A DNA stretch of 64,000 bases, from positions 223,121 to 287,120 of the forward strand of contig JAOVVO010000021.1 in NCBI GenBank assembly GCA_028564675.1. Reading direction: 5' to 3'. The notes under the pieces were generated by a model that saw nothing but the letters and a program-made list of their open reading frames with translations, ran no database searches and had not been told where the DNA came from. The DNA is from Onchocerca lupi (Eukaryota > Nematoda > Chromadorea > Rhabditida > Onchocercidae). Shown here piece after piece: positions 1 through 11,255 of the stretch. Every line of letters starts with the position of its first letter. Position 1 is the stretch's first letter. The position numbers and the translations under genes were made by a program.

Positions 1-1342
1 TCGAAAAAAGAACTGTTTCGGTCAATAAAAAATCAGAAAGTGATTTGTGATTTCGAGACTTGCTATTTCTTTTCAGGCTTTGGAAGAATTGGAACCAAAT
101 GTGGTTGTTGAAATTGGAAGTGGTTCTGGAATTGTATCGGTATTTTGTCAGCAGTTACTTCGTATACCGGTGTTTAACTTAGTAACAGACATGAATTTTA
201 AAGCTTTGCAGGTTTGAAATAGTTTTTTAGCATCGGATTCAAAACCTAAATTTTATTAGCAATCAGACGAAAATCGATAAAAGTTAAAAGTCGATTGTCC
301 TTCGAATATTTTGATTTTTTCGAATAAAAGTAAGAGATATAATTGTGATTAGAGCTATATCAAAGTCTTTTCGAACTCTTTCCTGTCTTCTACATTAATC
401 TCTAGAAGCAAGAAAGAAGTCAAAACGATGTGATATAATTAAGATCGTGATAAACTTGAACTTGTTGCTTTTTGATGATTTGGGAACGCTAATTTGTGAC
501 AATTAGTAATAAATATGATTTAAGTAATTAATCTTTCTCTAGTGCACTGGAACTACGGCACAGCTAAATAATGTATCGGTGGAAGCAGTTCAGTGTGACT
601 TATTATCAGCACTGAACCTATCTGGTCTCATTGACGTGTTGCTCTTTAATCCGCCATATGTACCTACCGAGCAAGAAGCTGCTTCAGACTCTGCAAGTCG
701 ATTTTTCCTTTTTTTCCCCATGTACCATTAAGAATTAACTTACTTTTATGTATCTTATCAAAACCACCATTTCCTTATTCGAATCATATTAGTAATAATT
801 ATGATTCATTCACTAACTTAATGATGAAATCGCTAATCTTTTTGTAAAAATCAATTTGGATTGATTTTGAAAATTTCGTGCAGTTATTTCTTTGAAAAAA
901 AAAAAAAAAACGATTTCTATTCTTTTATCTTTTAACTGGAAAAATTTCAAGTTTTTTATCTTGTTATTTGTCTTTTTCCCTAGTTTCTATCTCATCTCCT
1001 AAATAATTAAGATTTGAAAAAATCGAACAGCAGCGACTCGGTAATCCCATAGTTATTTTTATTTACTAAGAATTTTTATTTACTCTAAAAATTTGGAGTT
1101 TTTCTTTACAGGTTCGTTGTTGGGCTGGTGGTCCGACAGGGCGTAGTGCTGTTGATCGACTTTTTGTTCAGCTTCCAGAAATTTTGTCACCAGGCGGTTT
1201 TTTTTATGTTATTGCTCTTCATTCAAATGATATTCTCAATATGTTGACTCGTAATCAGTCAACTTTTTCGAGCAAAATTTTGCTTGAAAGAAGATGTGGC
1301 ATTGAGCATCTTTTTGTGCTTAAATTTACAAAATTAAAGTAA
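1..1342 (+). CDS. N6AMT1: HEMK2/N6AMT1-type class I methyltransferase, 5' end outside window
   Basis: Three exons are visible: 77-211, 543-692 and 1112-1342 (stop TAA 1340-1342), giving about 171 codons. The human protein has 214, so roughly 40 N-terminal residues lie upstream of the window; bases 1-76 are intron. The first exon carries the AdoMet-binding glycine loop EIGSGSG. The second ends with the diagnostic NPPYVPT, the NPPY motif that binds the glutamine amide. The last carries WAGGPTGRSAVDR, typical of this subfamily. In other eukaryotes the enzyme works with TRMT112 and methylates the GGQ glutamine of release factor eRF1. The 692/1112 intron must start GCAAGT: using the nearby GT at 697 shifts the frame into an early stop. 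Family assignment is firm; the substrate is inferred from orthologues. Confidence 0.92.
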
Positions 1343-2260
1343 TATTGAAAAATATGTTGCATCTCAGATGTCGAATTAATTAGTCTTTTCACTGCTTATG
1401 TCGGGAATATTGGAAAGATTTCATTTTTGATGAAAGATTTATTGATGATGTACTTATAAGACAGTTATTTATCACTGGAAAGTCGGAGTTTAGATTATTC
1501 TTTTCTGTTATCGATAGTAGGGATATTTGTTGGGAGTTTGCATTGATTTGGAATTTAATGAATTATGGATGATATCCGAATTGAAAACACAATGCTTGTC
1601 GAGTTGTCGATGAGAGTTATAGTCCAAGCTTCATCAAATCCCAACTCTAGGTAAATTCCCAATAAATGTCCCCAATGAAGGAGAACAATCCAAATTCCGA
1701 TTTTTCCAGTGATATTCAGTTAACTGTCTTATTACGTTTATTAACAGTAAATCTTTTATAAAAAATCAACTTTTTCCAATAACTATTGTCTGTGACAGTT
1801 GTTTAAAAAAAAAAAAAAACTTTCGCGAAGATATTTGATGCCACGAAATTATTTCTTTATTCTGGGCCAAGATTTCCAGTTCTGCATTGATTCTTTCAGC
1901 TTTGAATCTACTTCTTATTCCTCCTTTGAATTCGATAAATTTTGAATTAAAAAATTTAGATTTGCATGGAGTAATTAATAACTTTTCTTCAACTTCTTTT
2001 GCAAATATAGTTTTGTGACTAGAGTTGGATTAGTGATTTATAACTGTTCAATCAGTAATAATAGGTTACACTGATCGCATGATCTTTAGAAGCTTTTTTT
2101 CATATCAATAATCCTTGATCATGTTATAGATGCTGACTTACAATATATTACTTATACGAAGAGTTTGGTTATTAGGACAAAGAGTAAGAGATGGACAATG
2201 CTTACAGTTTTAAACAATGCACAATGTTTCTTTTTGTTACAATTATTTATTGCATATCCT
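1343..2260. other. intergenic, no gene seen
   Basis: A+T-rich sequence downstream of the methyltransferase gene. No conserved coding stretch, RNA gene or clear repeat was recognised. Confidence 0.6.
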
Positions 2261-2584
2261 GTTCGAAGAATAAGATATATCTTATTTTATCGCTAAACAT
2301 GTGCATATATCTTATTTAAGCGCTATATACACGCTTATATTTTACTTTATTGCTAAGCGTATCTTGTGGCTAAAATGAGATATACTTGCGCTTGCGATAA
2401 AATATGATCTATACTTATAATTAGGGCTAAAATAGAATTTACGAATATGTTTCGCGATTAAATAAGTCATACATGTGTTGTTAGCAATTAAATAAGCTAT
2501 ATGCTTAGCTATAGCCATAAAATGAGATATACGTGTGCGCTTGCGTTAAAATATGATCTATGCTCATGTTTAGGGCTAAAATAG

Positions 2585-2641
2585 AATTTACGAACATGTT
2601 CGTAAATTCAGGGGGGTGGGGGTGGCGAAGCCCCCCCCCCC
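2585..2641. repeat. 26-bp perfect palindrome followed by a G/C hairpin
   Basis: 2585-2610 reads identically on both strands and is centred on the satellite motif ACGAACATGTTCGT. It is followed at once by a G-run with GGTGG (2611-2625), the spacer CGAAG and a run of about eleven C (2631-2641) that can fold back on the G-run. This marks the left border of the inserted Rep-like fragment. Confidence 0.75.
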
Positions 2642-3017
2642 ATCCCCCACCATCCATAAAAATCATCTATTATTACAACATCTTGTTGATTATACCCATC
2701 CCACCATTTTTCCATATTGGCAGTTTTTATAAAAAAACTTTTGGACAGGAAACAGGCGAATGAAGTTTTCCCAACACTTACTTGGATTTTTCCTCCGCCT
2801 GATCCACAATCATTATTACCATGCGCCAGATTAACAATGGGCAAATTTGGTAAAAAAATGTGGTAATCTGTGTGAGCCAGTAAGCGTAACCACATACGCC
2901 GCACTACGTTGGCGGTTAAACAGGTTAGTCTGGTAGTTGCTACGTCGGATCTATCTCCTCCGCACCTATTTGGACTCTGAGAACATTGATAATGTACTCT
3001 GTGTACTATGAAAAGTT
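2608..3017 (-). pseudogene. endogenous CRESS-DNA virus Rep (SF3 helicase part) fragment
   Basis: On the minus strand an open frame runs through this segment. It contains, in the order expected for the replication initiator of circovirus/cyclovirus-like viruses, GGDRSD (2944-2961), a Walker A-like GSGGGK (2788-2805), KWWDGY (WWDGY at 2692-2706) and a Walker B block IIDDFYGW (2650-2673). WWDGY and IDDFYGW about ten residues apart are characteristic of circovirus-type Rep helicases. The N-terminal HUH endonuclease domain is absent. The stretch between GGDRSD and Walker A looks scrambled, suggesting frameshifts, and Walker A is atypical. Right after FYGW the frame runs into a low-complexity G/C tract, so the C-terminal helicase is missing. 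The open frame also reads into flanking satellite sequence (to 3072). It is a broken genomic relic, with no sign of a capsid gene. The viral family is inferred from motifs only. Confidence 0.75.
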
Positions 3018-3134
3018 CGCGATTAGTCATAGATTTGTTATTAGCAAATAAATAATCTATATGCTTATGCATAGCGATAAAATGAAATATACGTGTGCGC
3101 TTGCGATAAAATAAGATCCATGCTCATGTTTGGC

Positions 3135-5085
3135 ATGTGCGCTTATAACACACCTGTCGCGAAACTTGGCTGTTATGAATAGGGATGCTTTACGACATTA
3201 AGGTTTTTAAATACTTAATTAGGCTAAGTATTTTTGACTACAATGCGTGGAGAGTCGTCCAGTATTGGCGGACACAGTACACAATAGATGAAATATAGAA
3301 AAGTAAAGAAAGAAAGGGTGGAGTTCATCGATAGATAGTGTGGATAGTGAGGTTAGGCAAGCCGCTTCGTTATTGTTCTCGTAAGGAAGTTAACTGTAAC
3401 ACTAGTTTTTTTGGATCATCGCTGCCATTTATCTTTCTTTTAGTCCACGCTTTGGCGCTTCTGGATGTCATTAATCCAGGGCGACGTCTCATCAGTCAAA
3501 GCGGACGCCAACTTTGATGGTTGCATCATTTCACTTCTACTATCACTGGTGAACATTTATATCATAATAATTCTAGTACTGGATTTTATATATGTGTATG
3601 TAACGCTTTTTTCTCATCAAAATTATCAGTCAGATTAATCCTCTTTGATGTATTCTATTTACAAATTACATGAAATAATTGAAATCATATTACAATGCAA
3701 TTCTTATATAATTACTACAGTTTATAATTCGGTACTTATTTCTGCAAATTTTCTATTACTTTTGGCAGTAATATATAGTAAGCTTGGTATACATCTGTGT
3801 CAATGGTGGTATTGCTTTAAATATCATCACTGTAATTAATATCAGTAATTAGTAGCTGCAATTAATTGACGAAACTTTCAACTTGAGATTAACTGAAATA
3901 TGGAAAGCCCAAAACTCGTTTAGTTAACTTCCACAAAAGGAAATATGTGGGTACGGTACGAATGGAAGTGATCAAGGCCAGGGCAATTAGTATTTATCAT
4001 ATTTTTTTCAAATTACATATCTTCACTTGAAATCGCATTAAATTTCCGATTTTACTTTCTTCAAAATCGCACTAGCTTCGTCTTTATTCTTTGGTTTCAA
4101 TACATCCTTAGGAAAGGTCAAATTTTCGATCATCACTTTGTGATGATAACCGACCGGCATATTCCGTCAGATTACGAGGCCAGTGATCCGAGTTTGGTAT
4201 CAACATCTACACACTTCAACATCTTCCTCATTTGATTCCAAAATATCCGTAACATGCGGAAAAACGAGGAAATGAGCGTTCCTTCGTTCGTATACGATAT
4301 ACTATGGGTAGCGGATCATTGTTTTTTATCTGTATAAGAATTTTGAAAATTCTGTAGAATTAGAACTTATCAAGTATCAGAAAAAAGGAAAAAAAATTAA
4401 TCAGTTTCACATAAATTAACATAATTTCGTGCCGTATACTAAAATCTCTGCTGCTGCACATTAAACGTCGTCTCATATCGCCTCGAATCACTTTATAGCC
4501 ATTCCTCTAACATTTCTGCATTAACACTCTCCTGTCACCCTTTTATACCGACTGACTCACCCAGTCTACCCTACTCCATTTACAGGAAATTTTAAAAATG
4601 GCACGTATCTTTTTTGCCCGCCGCTGAATTTACTGAATGCTAACACCAAATACAGGGAAATGCTCAAAGGGACCATCTTTGCTTTCTGTTTTATTTATTT
4701 TTTTTATCTTTACGATTATGCTGGGAAGCAAGAAAAAAAAAATTTGTCAGCGTGAAATGGTGGTGGTACTCGACTATTGATGAGTTTTGGTCTTTTGACC
4801 GGGTAATTAAACTCCGCATTTGAGGCCATTATTACGCTTGCAAAAAAAGTCAAGACATAATCAAAATCAAACAATATTAGAGTTTCAAATAATGTCAAAA
4901 TTACGTCTGGACTTTAGTCCTTTACAACATTGTAATGAATCATCCTATCTCTTAACAATTTTAACTGACATTTATTATATTTGACTTCTTACGAGATAAA
5001 ATAAGAAAGAAAAAGATAAAATTATTTTATACATTAATATGAACCATTTTTTACTCGGTTATCCCGACAATACTCTTGACTTATA
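3135..5085. other. interior between the two inverted satellite arrays
   Basis: No intact gene. 3320-3560 and about 4780-5070 resemble, respectively, the first and second parts of 5650-6130. The stretch between them (about 3560-4780) is therefore extra sequence in this copy. Short minus-strand frames at about 4050-4170 and 4716-4898 look like weak protein remnants but were not recognised. Confidence 0.55.
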
Positions 5086-6130
5086 TAATCGCGAAACATA
5101 TTCGTAAATTCTATTTTAGCCCTAAACACGAGCATGGATCATATTTATTGCAAGCATACACGTATATCTCATTTTATCGCTATTCATAAGTATATAGCTT
5201 ATTTATTTGCTAACAACACATCTGTGACTAATCGCGAAACATGTTCGTAAATTCTATTTTAGCCCTAAACATGAGCTTGGATCATATTTTATTGCAAGCG
5301 CACACGCATATTTCATCGCTATACCAAAGCATGTAGCTAATTTAATTGCTAACAACACATTTATGATTTACGCAATCGCGAAACATATTCGTAAATTCTC
5401 TTTTAGTTTGAACATAAATGTGGGTCATATTTTATCGCAAGCGCACACCTATGTCTCATTTTAACCATAAGATATGTGTATATATTTAGCGATAAAGTAA
5501 GATATACGTGTGTATTTAAGGATTAAATGAGATATACGTGTGTTTAGTGATAAAATAAGATATAGGGCTCATGTTTAGCGTTAAAATAAGATTTGGCGGT
5601 TAAGTAAACTATATGTTTAGTAATTGAATAAGCTATATGTTTAGTTCGCGGTTTCGTCGATAGGGAGATCCGTTCGTTTTCCGAGAGAAGTTACAGTGAA
5701 ATGTTGGACTGCCTATTGCTGGCTACTCCTTTTTAGTCTACACCGTGCGCTGGCTTTATGTCTGGGTTTAATTAATCAACGGACAAAACCTCATCAATCA
5801 AAGGAAGCGCAAGCTTTGATTGTTTCATTATTTCCGACCATTGATGGGGTATTGGTTTCAGCTTGATAATTAAATTGCACATGTGAGATCTATCATTACA
5901 CTTACAGAGTTAAATTTAGACATAATCGACCAAATTTAGGCAGTATAACGTTTCGAGTCGTTTTGCAATTATGCATATAGAATTTAGTCTTTACAGCATT
6001 ACAGTTAATCGTTATAATATTTTTACTGACATACTTTACACTTAGACTACTTACGAAATGAAATAAAGAAGAAAGATTGAAGTACTTGGTTGAAATTGAT
6101 ATAATTTTTTTTTTTTCGGTTATCCCGACG
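3320..6130. repeat. diverged direct duplication (3320-3560 plus 4780-5070, versus 5650-6130)
   Basis: Shared landmarks in the same order are: CATCGATAG/CGTCGATAG; TTTTAGTCCACGC versus TTTTAGTCTACACC; CTCATCAGTCAAAGC versus CTCATCAATCAAAG; GGTAATTAAACT versus GATAATTAAATT; AGTCAAGACATAATC versus AATTTAGACATAATC; and a terminal CGGTTATCCCGAC (about 5056 and 6117). Divergence is substantial, so this is an old repeat family, possibly a transposon remnant. No transposase was found. Confidence 0.6.
5086..5650 (-). repeat. right array of the ~144-bp satellite-like repeat (inverted)
   Basis: The unit marked by GCGAAACATATTCGTAAATT recurs at 5091, about 5234 and about 5378, a period of 143-144 bp, in the opposite orientation to the left array. 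The last part (5460-5650) degenerates into short forward-type motifs such as TTAGCGATAAAGTAAGATAT. Confidence 0.8.
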
Positions 6131-6600
6131 TTCCCGATTGAAGGAAATAAACTCTTTCAAGGGAAGTAAGCAGAAGATCTAGACATGGTTCAGACCTTTG
6201 GATTGTTGTATCGATGATACCTTTGGCTCCTCTTTGTTCGATGGCTGTATCTGCACCATTTATATGGAATAACTGTGACGTTCCTTTGGCTTGAAGATTT
6301 GCAGCATGGTGAACAAGAAATAGACTGAATTAGTCAACAGATAGACCGATCTCCATTTTAGCAGCAGTAAGCATACGATATTATAACAACATTTGCATCA
6401 GTCGTAATCAGTTTCCAGTGTGCTTCAAGATTTGCTAACCCTTTTTGAGTTAATTTTGCAAATTTATCGATTTCATCTTCCAGTTGTTCAGCTAATTCTT
6501 CTCCTTGTTGACCAACTGCATCCATTGCTTTTAGATCCAATTTTTTGATTTCATCATGAATATCCTTCAATTTTTCCTTGGCCGATTATGCTCTCTTAAT
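6123..6600 (-). pseudogene. unrecognised remnant coding sequence, part strongly helical
   Basis: A minus-strand frame at 6358-6600 encodes about 78 residues rich in Glu, Lys, Leu and Ala (for example EELAEQLEDEIDKFAKL). It has the heptad spacing of an amphipathic helix, starts after an in-frame stop and has no good ATG. A second frame (about 6123-6330) gives some 69 codons ending in a stop. The composition recalls secreted helical nematode families such as SXP/RAL-2, but no defining motif is visible, so no family is assigned. It lies in the repeat-rich block and is probably not an active gene. Confidence 0.3.
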
Positions 6601-6609
6601 TAGGCTGAC

Positions 6610-7635
6610 TGACATTGTTCTATCTCGTGGCACCAAAATAAATTGTCGTTTTGTTGAAAATTGGTTATTGGCACAGATGAATTTGTTATGATAAAGCCTT
6701 GGTATTAACGCAAAGTTTATCGCTGATACTACGTTAGCCATCGATTATGCCTTTCTTATTCATCATTACAATTTTAGATGAACATCGAAGGCATAATTGA
6801 TAGCTTGGATATTTTTTTGTACATAGTGGGGAAAATTATTGGAAATTTGATTAGATGAGTTGGTCGATTTGATTTGAAGTTTTAAGAGAAGAGTTTTTTG
6901 GGTTGAAAATTTCTTACTTGAGGATTTTCTTCTGAATTTATGAGATTGATCTGGAATTTCACATGATCAGAATATGAGACATGATCAGCGATTTATTTGT
7001 ATCGGATTATTAACGTTTAATCGGTTATTCCGATCTATTTATGTCATGTAAATTATTTTGATTAGTTCAAAATATTCTTATTATGAGAATGTTTTGATTT
7101 TTCCTGTATATTTCTGCAATACAAATTACTTTGATTAATTCATGTATAGTGTATCATCAGGATATTTCGATTTTCCACAGCTTAGTCCATTTAATTATTA
7201 TTACTGTGTGAGGGATTATTGAAATAATGGAAAAAGTTTTGAATGATTATGGATGATTCTTGTATGATTTCTATGATATCTAAAAATAAAACATAATAAT
7301 TAATGAATGATAAATATATTGTTGGAATTTCGCCAATCATATGCTTAACTATAATTCCAGTAATAAACAATTAATTATATGTAAACAAGTTGATTCCAAG
7401 CATTGCATAATGGCTTGTGATAAAAGTTGCGAAAAATTATTAGAATATTCGAAAATTATTGCGTTGCTCTATGAAAGGAAGAATTTCTTGTTTATTTTTA
7501 AAGTTTTTTGCTTGAATTAATTCATTATTTAAAACATTATCATCAAACAAAATCAAACATTAACTGATTTTTGATTATAGCATGAAAATATATACATATA
7601 CATGACATGGGCAATAAATTCTTCCACATTTGCTT
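6610..7635. other. intergenic, no gene seen
   Basis: A+T-rich, with no conserved open frame. CGGTTATTCCGAT near 7020 echoes the CGGTTATCCCGAC ends of the upstream repeat family. Confidence 0.5.
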
Positions 7636-7639
7636 ATCT

Positions 7640-8175
7640 TTTATATAAATAAAAATGTAAATGTTCGTTGTTATGATCTTAAATCTCCTAAAGTTCTTCA
7701 CCGATTGCTTTGAAATTTTGACTCAAGTTGCATTCGAGTAGGCGAGTATTTTTGTATAGATGTACCCACTTTTTTTTATATGTTACACCTGTGACAAGTA
7801 GGCGGATTGAATTTTTTAAGGACGCTTACTTTATGCACTGCTACGCCTTCATGAGCGGACTCAATTTATTGATCACTGCATTCAGCAGAGCCACGTTTTC
7901 GCGCGATCGATCCGTTAGTCCGGAATTTCTTAAATACGCGCCTTATCTATTTAAAATTACGCTTATTCGAATGCAATATTGTGTCGAAATTTCAAATCAG
8001 TTGAGGAATTTGAAAACTTCTGTAGAAATGAACAATACAGAAAGCTGGCGCGGTCAATAAATTCAGTCCGCTCACTTATTCTTATCTGTCGCAAGTGTAG
8101 ATGAAGAAAAAAAGCAGGTATATTTGTAGAAATATGCGCTTATTCGAATGCAACATTGTGTGAAAAGTCACAAGA
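7640..8175. mobile_element. interspersed element with imperfect inverted ends
   Basis: The left part (AAATTTTGACTCAAGTTGCA at about 7714, then GTAGGCGAGTATTTTTGTAT) is matched in inverted orientation at 8120-8172, where the minus strand reads GTTGCATTCGAATAAGCGCA. A further inverted copy of the GCATTCGAATAAGCG motif lies near 7960. A diverged relative sits in an intron at 49466-49660. A frame of about 110 codons at 7728-8060 shows no recognisable transposase. Most likely a non-autonomous DNA element. Confidence 0.6.
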
Positions 8176-8720
8176 AATATTTGCATTTTTATTTATATAG
8201 ATTTTTTGATTTCATTATTAAAGTACGACTTAAGTTCTAGGATTTTTTTGAGATTCGAAAGTAACGAAAGATGTTTCAACTTTGTTGTGAACTGAAAGGA
8301 ACTTTGCCACTAAATATTTTTTTCTATGCTCAGTTCCCGGGATTTTCTTATCTTCAGTGCACCGCGTCTATATTGTTGAGGAATTAAAATCTAGAATGTA
8401 AAATGTAGATTGCTCTAGTAATGAAAAACTGCAGAATATTCTAATTTTTCAATATTTAATTCATCGTTGATAATATATTGCTCTTTAATCGAAACAGTAG
8501 CCTGGATCTTTCGATAAAGTTGAAATTCAAATTTCGAAATTCTTCGATGGTGAGATTTCACAGTTTTAGTGGTGTTAAATTCAAGATTGGGACGGATTTT
8601 AAATTTGTTCGACTGATTTATCTCTTTTTGATCGCCTAGCTGTGCTGCTTTCGTAAGTTTTCTAACATTGGGTTTTTCAGAAATAAAAAGAAATTGAAGA
8701 TTCATTAAGAATTATAGCGA

Positions 8721-10865
8721 ATGGAATCCACTTCGAAACTCAGAGTAAGTTTCCTTCCAAACTTTGAATTTGATTTTTTTTTTTTTTTTTTGCCGCAAAA
8801 TTCATAATTTATTCTGTTCCTTTACTCCACACTTTGAAACTTGGAAATTCACTAAAGAACTGCTTAGATTTCAGATTCTTTGTCTTCATGGTTATCAACA
8901 AAATGCTGCAATTTTCCGGGAGAAATCAGGAAGTTTCCGGCGCCCTATGAAGAAATACGTTGATTTCGGCAAGTTTTAAATGTTTCCATTATGTTGAATA
9001 TTTTATCGTTTGCAGTGTTTCTTGCAAATAATCACGAAAATACGGTGTTATCTTTATTTCATGATTGTTTTTTGTCAGAAATATGGTGATCATTGATTCT
9101 TCAAATAAATTTATCCTTGAGTTGTTAGAATACTGAGTTTGCCAAATTATTTGCAAATCATTTTTTGCTTGGAGTTTGTATTCTATTTTACTTTAAGCTC
9201 TGAATTTATTGAATAATTGTTGAATAGTAATTTTAGAGCTTAAAATCCATCAATCTTTTTTTCTTTTTCTTTTTCAGTTTTTATGAATGCTCCGCATGAA
9301 GTTGAAATGGAACCTGCTTCAGAAACTGCAGGTGATTTGATGTCAGGTGAAGCATGAAACTTTTTACCATTTTAACTATGAATTCAAAGACTTTCGTATA
9401 CCATGATGCGCTTTTGAGATCTATATTTTTGGTTTCTCAGAAGAGTTTTGGAAATTTTTGCTTGAATTTTTAATTTCTCGAGCAATAGAAAGTACTATGA
9501 AAAAATATATTTCTGTAAAAAAGATGTATGTAGTCAATTTACAAAGATTATGAATTTATTGAGAAAGTAGATTAATTTATTGTAACTTATTTATAATATA
9601 ATCATTTGAATATATCTAAATACATCTTAGAACTTTTCTTATAGCAGGTATAACTCCAGCAGATTGTCGTGGATGGTGGTATGTCTCGAAACGTTTTTAT
9701 ACGAGGAAAGTGAAAGACCATGAAGGTTTTGAGGAATCTGTGCAGGCAGTCGTAGACTTTGTTCGGAAAGAAGTAATTTTTTTTTTTTGTTGTTGTTTTT
9801 GTTATATTTCGAATAAAAAATAAATTTGAAATTCGTACAAAAATTTTTTTTATTTGTGACATTTAGAGGAACGGCCTTGTTTCCAAAATTTGGATGAAAG
9901 TATTTTTAATATGTTCCTTCATATTCCATATCAATTCTTTTTTTTACCAGTTTTTTTTTTTTTTAATAAACTAATATCCTTCTCTCCTTTTAAAGAAAAC
10001 ATCATCTTAATCACTTAAAAGAATAAAAGAAAGATGAATTTAGGGACCTTTTGATGGAATACTTGGTTTTAGTCAGGGTGCAACCTTGGCTTTTTTATTA
10101 TCTGCTCTAAAAAATAAAGGAGGTATATTTTTGCTTCTTTATTTAAAATTTCAATTTTTGCAAATCCTTATAGTTTTGTGGATAGTACAAAAGGATTTCT
10201 GATAATTGCTAATTGCAACTGGAAAACAATTTTACAGAAAAAACGAACAATTTTTCTGTAGCAAAGCTTTTTTTGCAGTCTAGTTTTCAGGCCTTTTTTC
10301 TTCATTTGCTTTTAATTATGTTCTACACTATGCGTTGTCAATCTAGTTGTTAAATTTCAGACGTGAATATTGATTTTAAATTTTTAATTCTGATATCCGG
10401 ATTTCCAAGCAGAAATCATGAGCATCAAAAATTGAACGAGATGCCTCAACCAAATCTTCCATGTCTTCATGTATACGGTGAAACCGACAAGGTTATCTTT
10501 TTTTTGTTTTTCATAAAAAGATGATTTTACAATAAATATTTCGAAAATATGTGATCATTTCCATTTCTTTAATTTAGATTTTCCGATGTATACTTCCTCT
10601 AATTTTTTTAAATTTTAATTTATATTACATACCGTATGAATTTTTCTTTTCCTATTTTTGGTAATATGTAATTCTATGTTTTCAAATGAAAGAGTAGGTA
10701 TTTCTCGATATTGAGCAATGGGACGGAAATTATTTAGTTCATTTGTAATTCATTTTACATATCAGTTAGAAATGTTACTCTTTGGTAAAATTAATATAAT
10801 TTTTGATGTTGGGCTTTATTTTTAATGTTATTGCGCCGCTGCTGGTCAACCTCACTTATAATTGT

Positions 10866-10927
<62 letters not shown>

Positions 10928-11255
10928 TTCTACATATTCATTGTCATACTTAAAAAGTGAAGATTGATGAGATTGAAAATTATCAGAATTTTAATCGAGT
11001 TTTGTGACATTATAATCTATAAACAATTTAAGATTCCCAGTTTGAAAATAATTAAATCATAATTTGAAAAACATTATAGATTTTATTTTGCAGATTGTTT
11101 CTCATGAATTAAGCGCAAAACTTGTGGATCTTTTTGACAGAAATATGGTTATTGTGGTCGAGCATCCTGGTGGGCATATGGTGCCTAATATGTCCAAATA
11201 TAAGACGATGATTGATAAATTCTTCGAAATAGTTAAAAGTGTTGCCAACACTTAA
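8721..11255 (+). CDS. OVCA2: OVCA2/FSH1-type serine hydrolase
   Basis: Seven exons: 8721-8744, 8875-8968, 9278-9346 (or ending 9331), 9648-9772, 10044-10122, 10361-10491 and 11094-11255 (TAA). This gives 227 residues (222 with the shorter exon 3), like human OVCA2. It begins with the family N-terminus ILCLHGYQQNAAIFREKSGS. The alpha/beta-hydrolase triad is visible: Ser114 in GFSQG, Asp173 in YGETDK and His202 in PGGHMVP. RGWWYVS, also diagnostic, is at the exon 4 start. Human OVCA2 hydrolyses long-chain alkyl esters; the worm substrate is unknown. Intron 2 must start GCAAGT (8969) to join VDF to VFMNAPHEV. Intron 6 contains a 56-base poly(T). The start ATG is the only in-frame choice near the HGY motif. 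The gene is convergent with the secreted TSP1 gene. Confidence 0.93.
10867..10922 (+). repeat. poly(T) tract, 56 bases
   Basis: Uninterrupted T run inside the last intron of the OVCA2-type gene. Its length is probably unstable and assembly-sensitive. Confidence 0.95.

Larger units (their letters stand above)
2263..3134 (+). repeat. left array of a ~144-bp satellite-like repeat, interrupted
   Basis: About two and a half degenerate copies of a unit containing GATAAAATGAGATATACGTG, TTAGGGCTAAAATAGAATTT and GCGATTAAATAAG. Copies start near 2374, 2519 and 3079. The second copy is split: its first half ends near 2602 and its second half resumes at 3018, with unrelated sequence between. The same unit recurs in opposite orientation at 5086-5650. 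Confidence 0.8.

Noticed and set aside
2668..2676. TATTATTAC, matching the CRESS virus origin nonamer pattern NANTATTAC
   Set aside because: It is the reverse complement of the codons for VII in the Rep Walker B block, with no stem around it, so it is coding coincidence and not an origin.
2560..2763. Plus-strand frame with a Pro-rich stretch
   Set aside because: Opposite-strand shadow of the Rep-like frame, passing through the C-run.
3620..3840. Plus-strand 64-codon hydrophobic frame
   Set aside because: A+T-rich chance frame in the repeat block without motif or signal structure.
4040..4170. Minus-strand frame with PKNKDEASAILKKVKSE
   Set aside because: Short, interrupted by stops, no family recognised and no splice context; kept only as a mention in the interior region.
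8415..8705. Minus-strand 96-codon frame just upstream of the OVCA2-type gene
   Set aside because: No motif, lies in promoter-like sequence and has A+T-driven composition.
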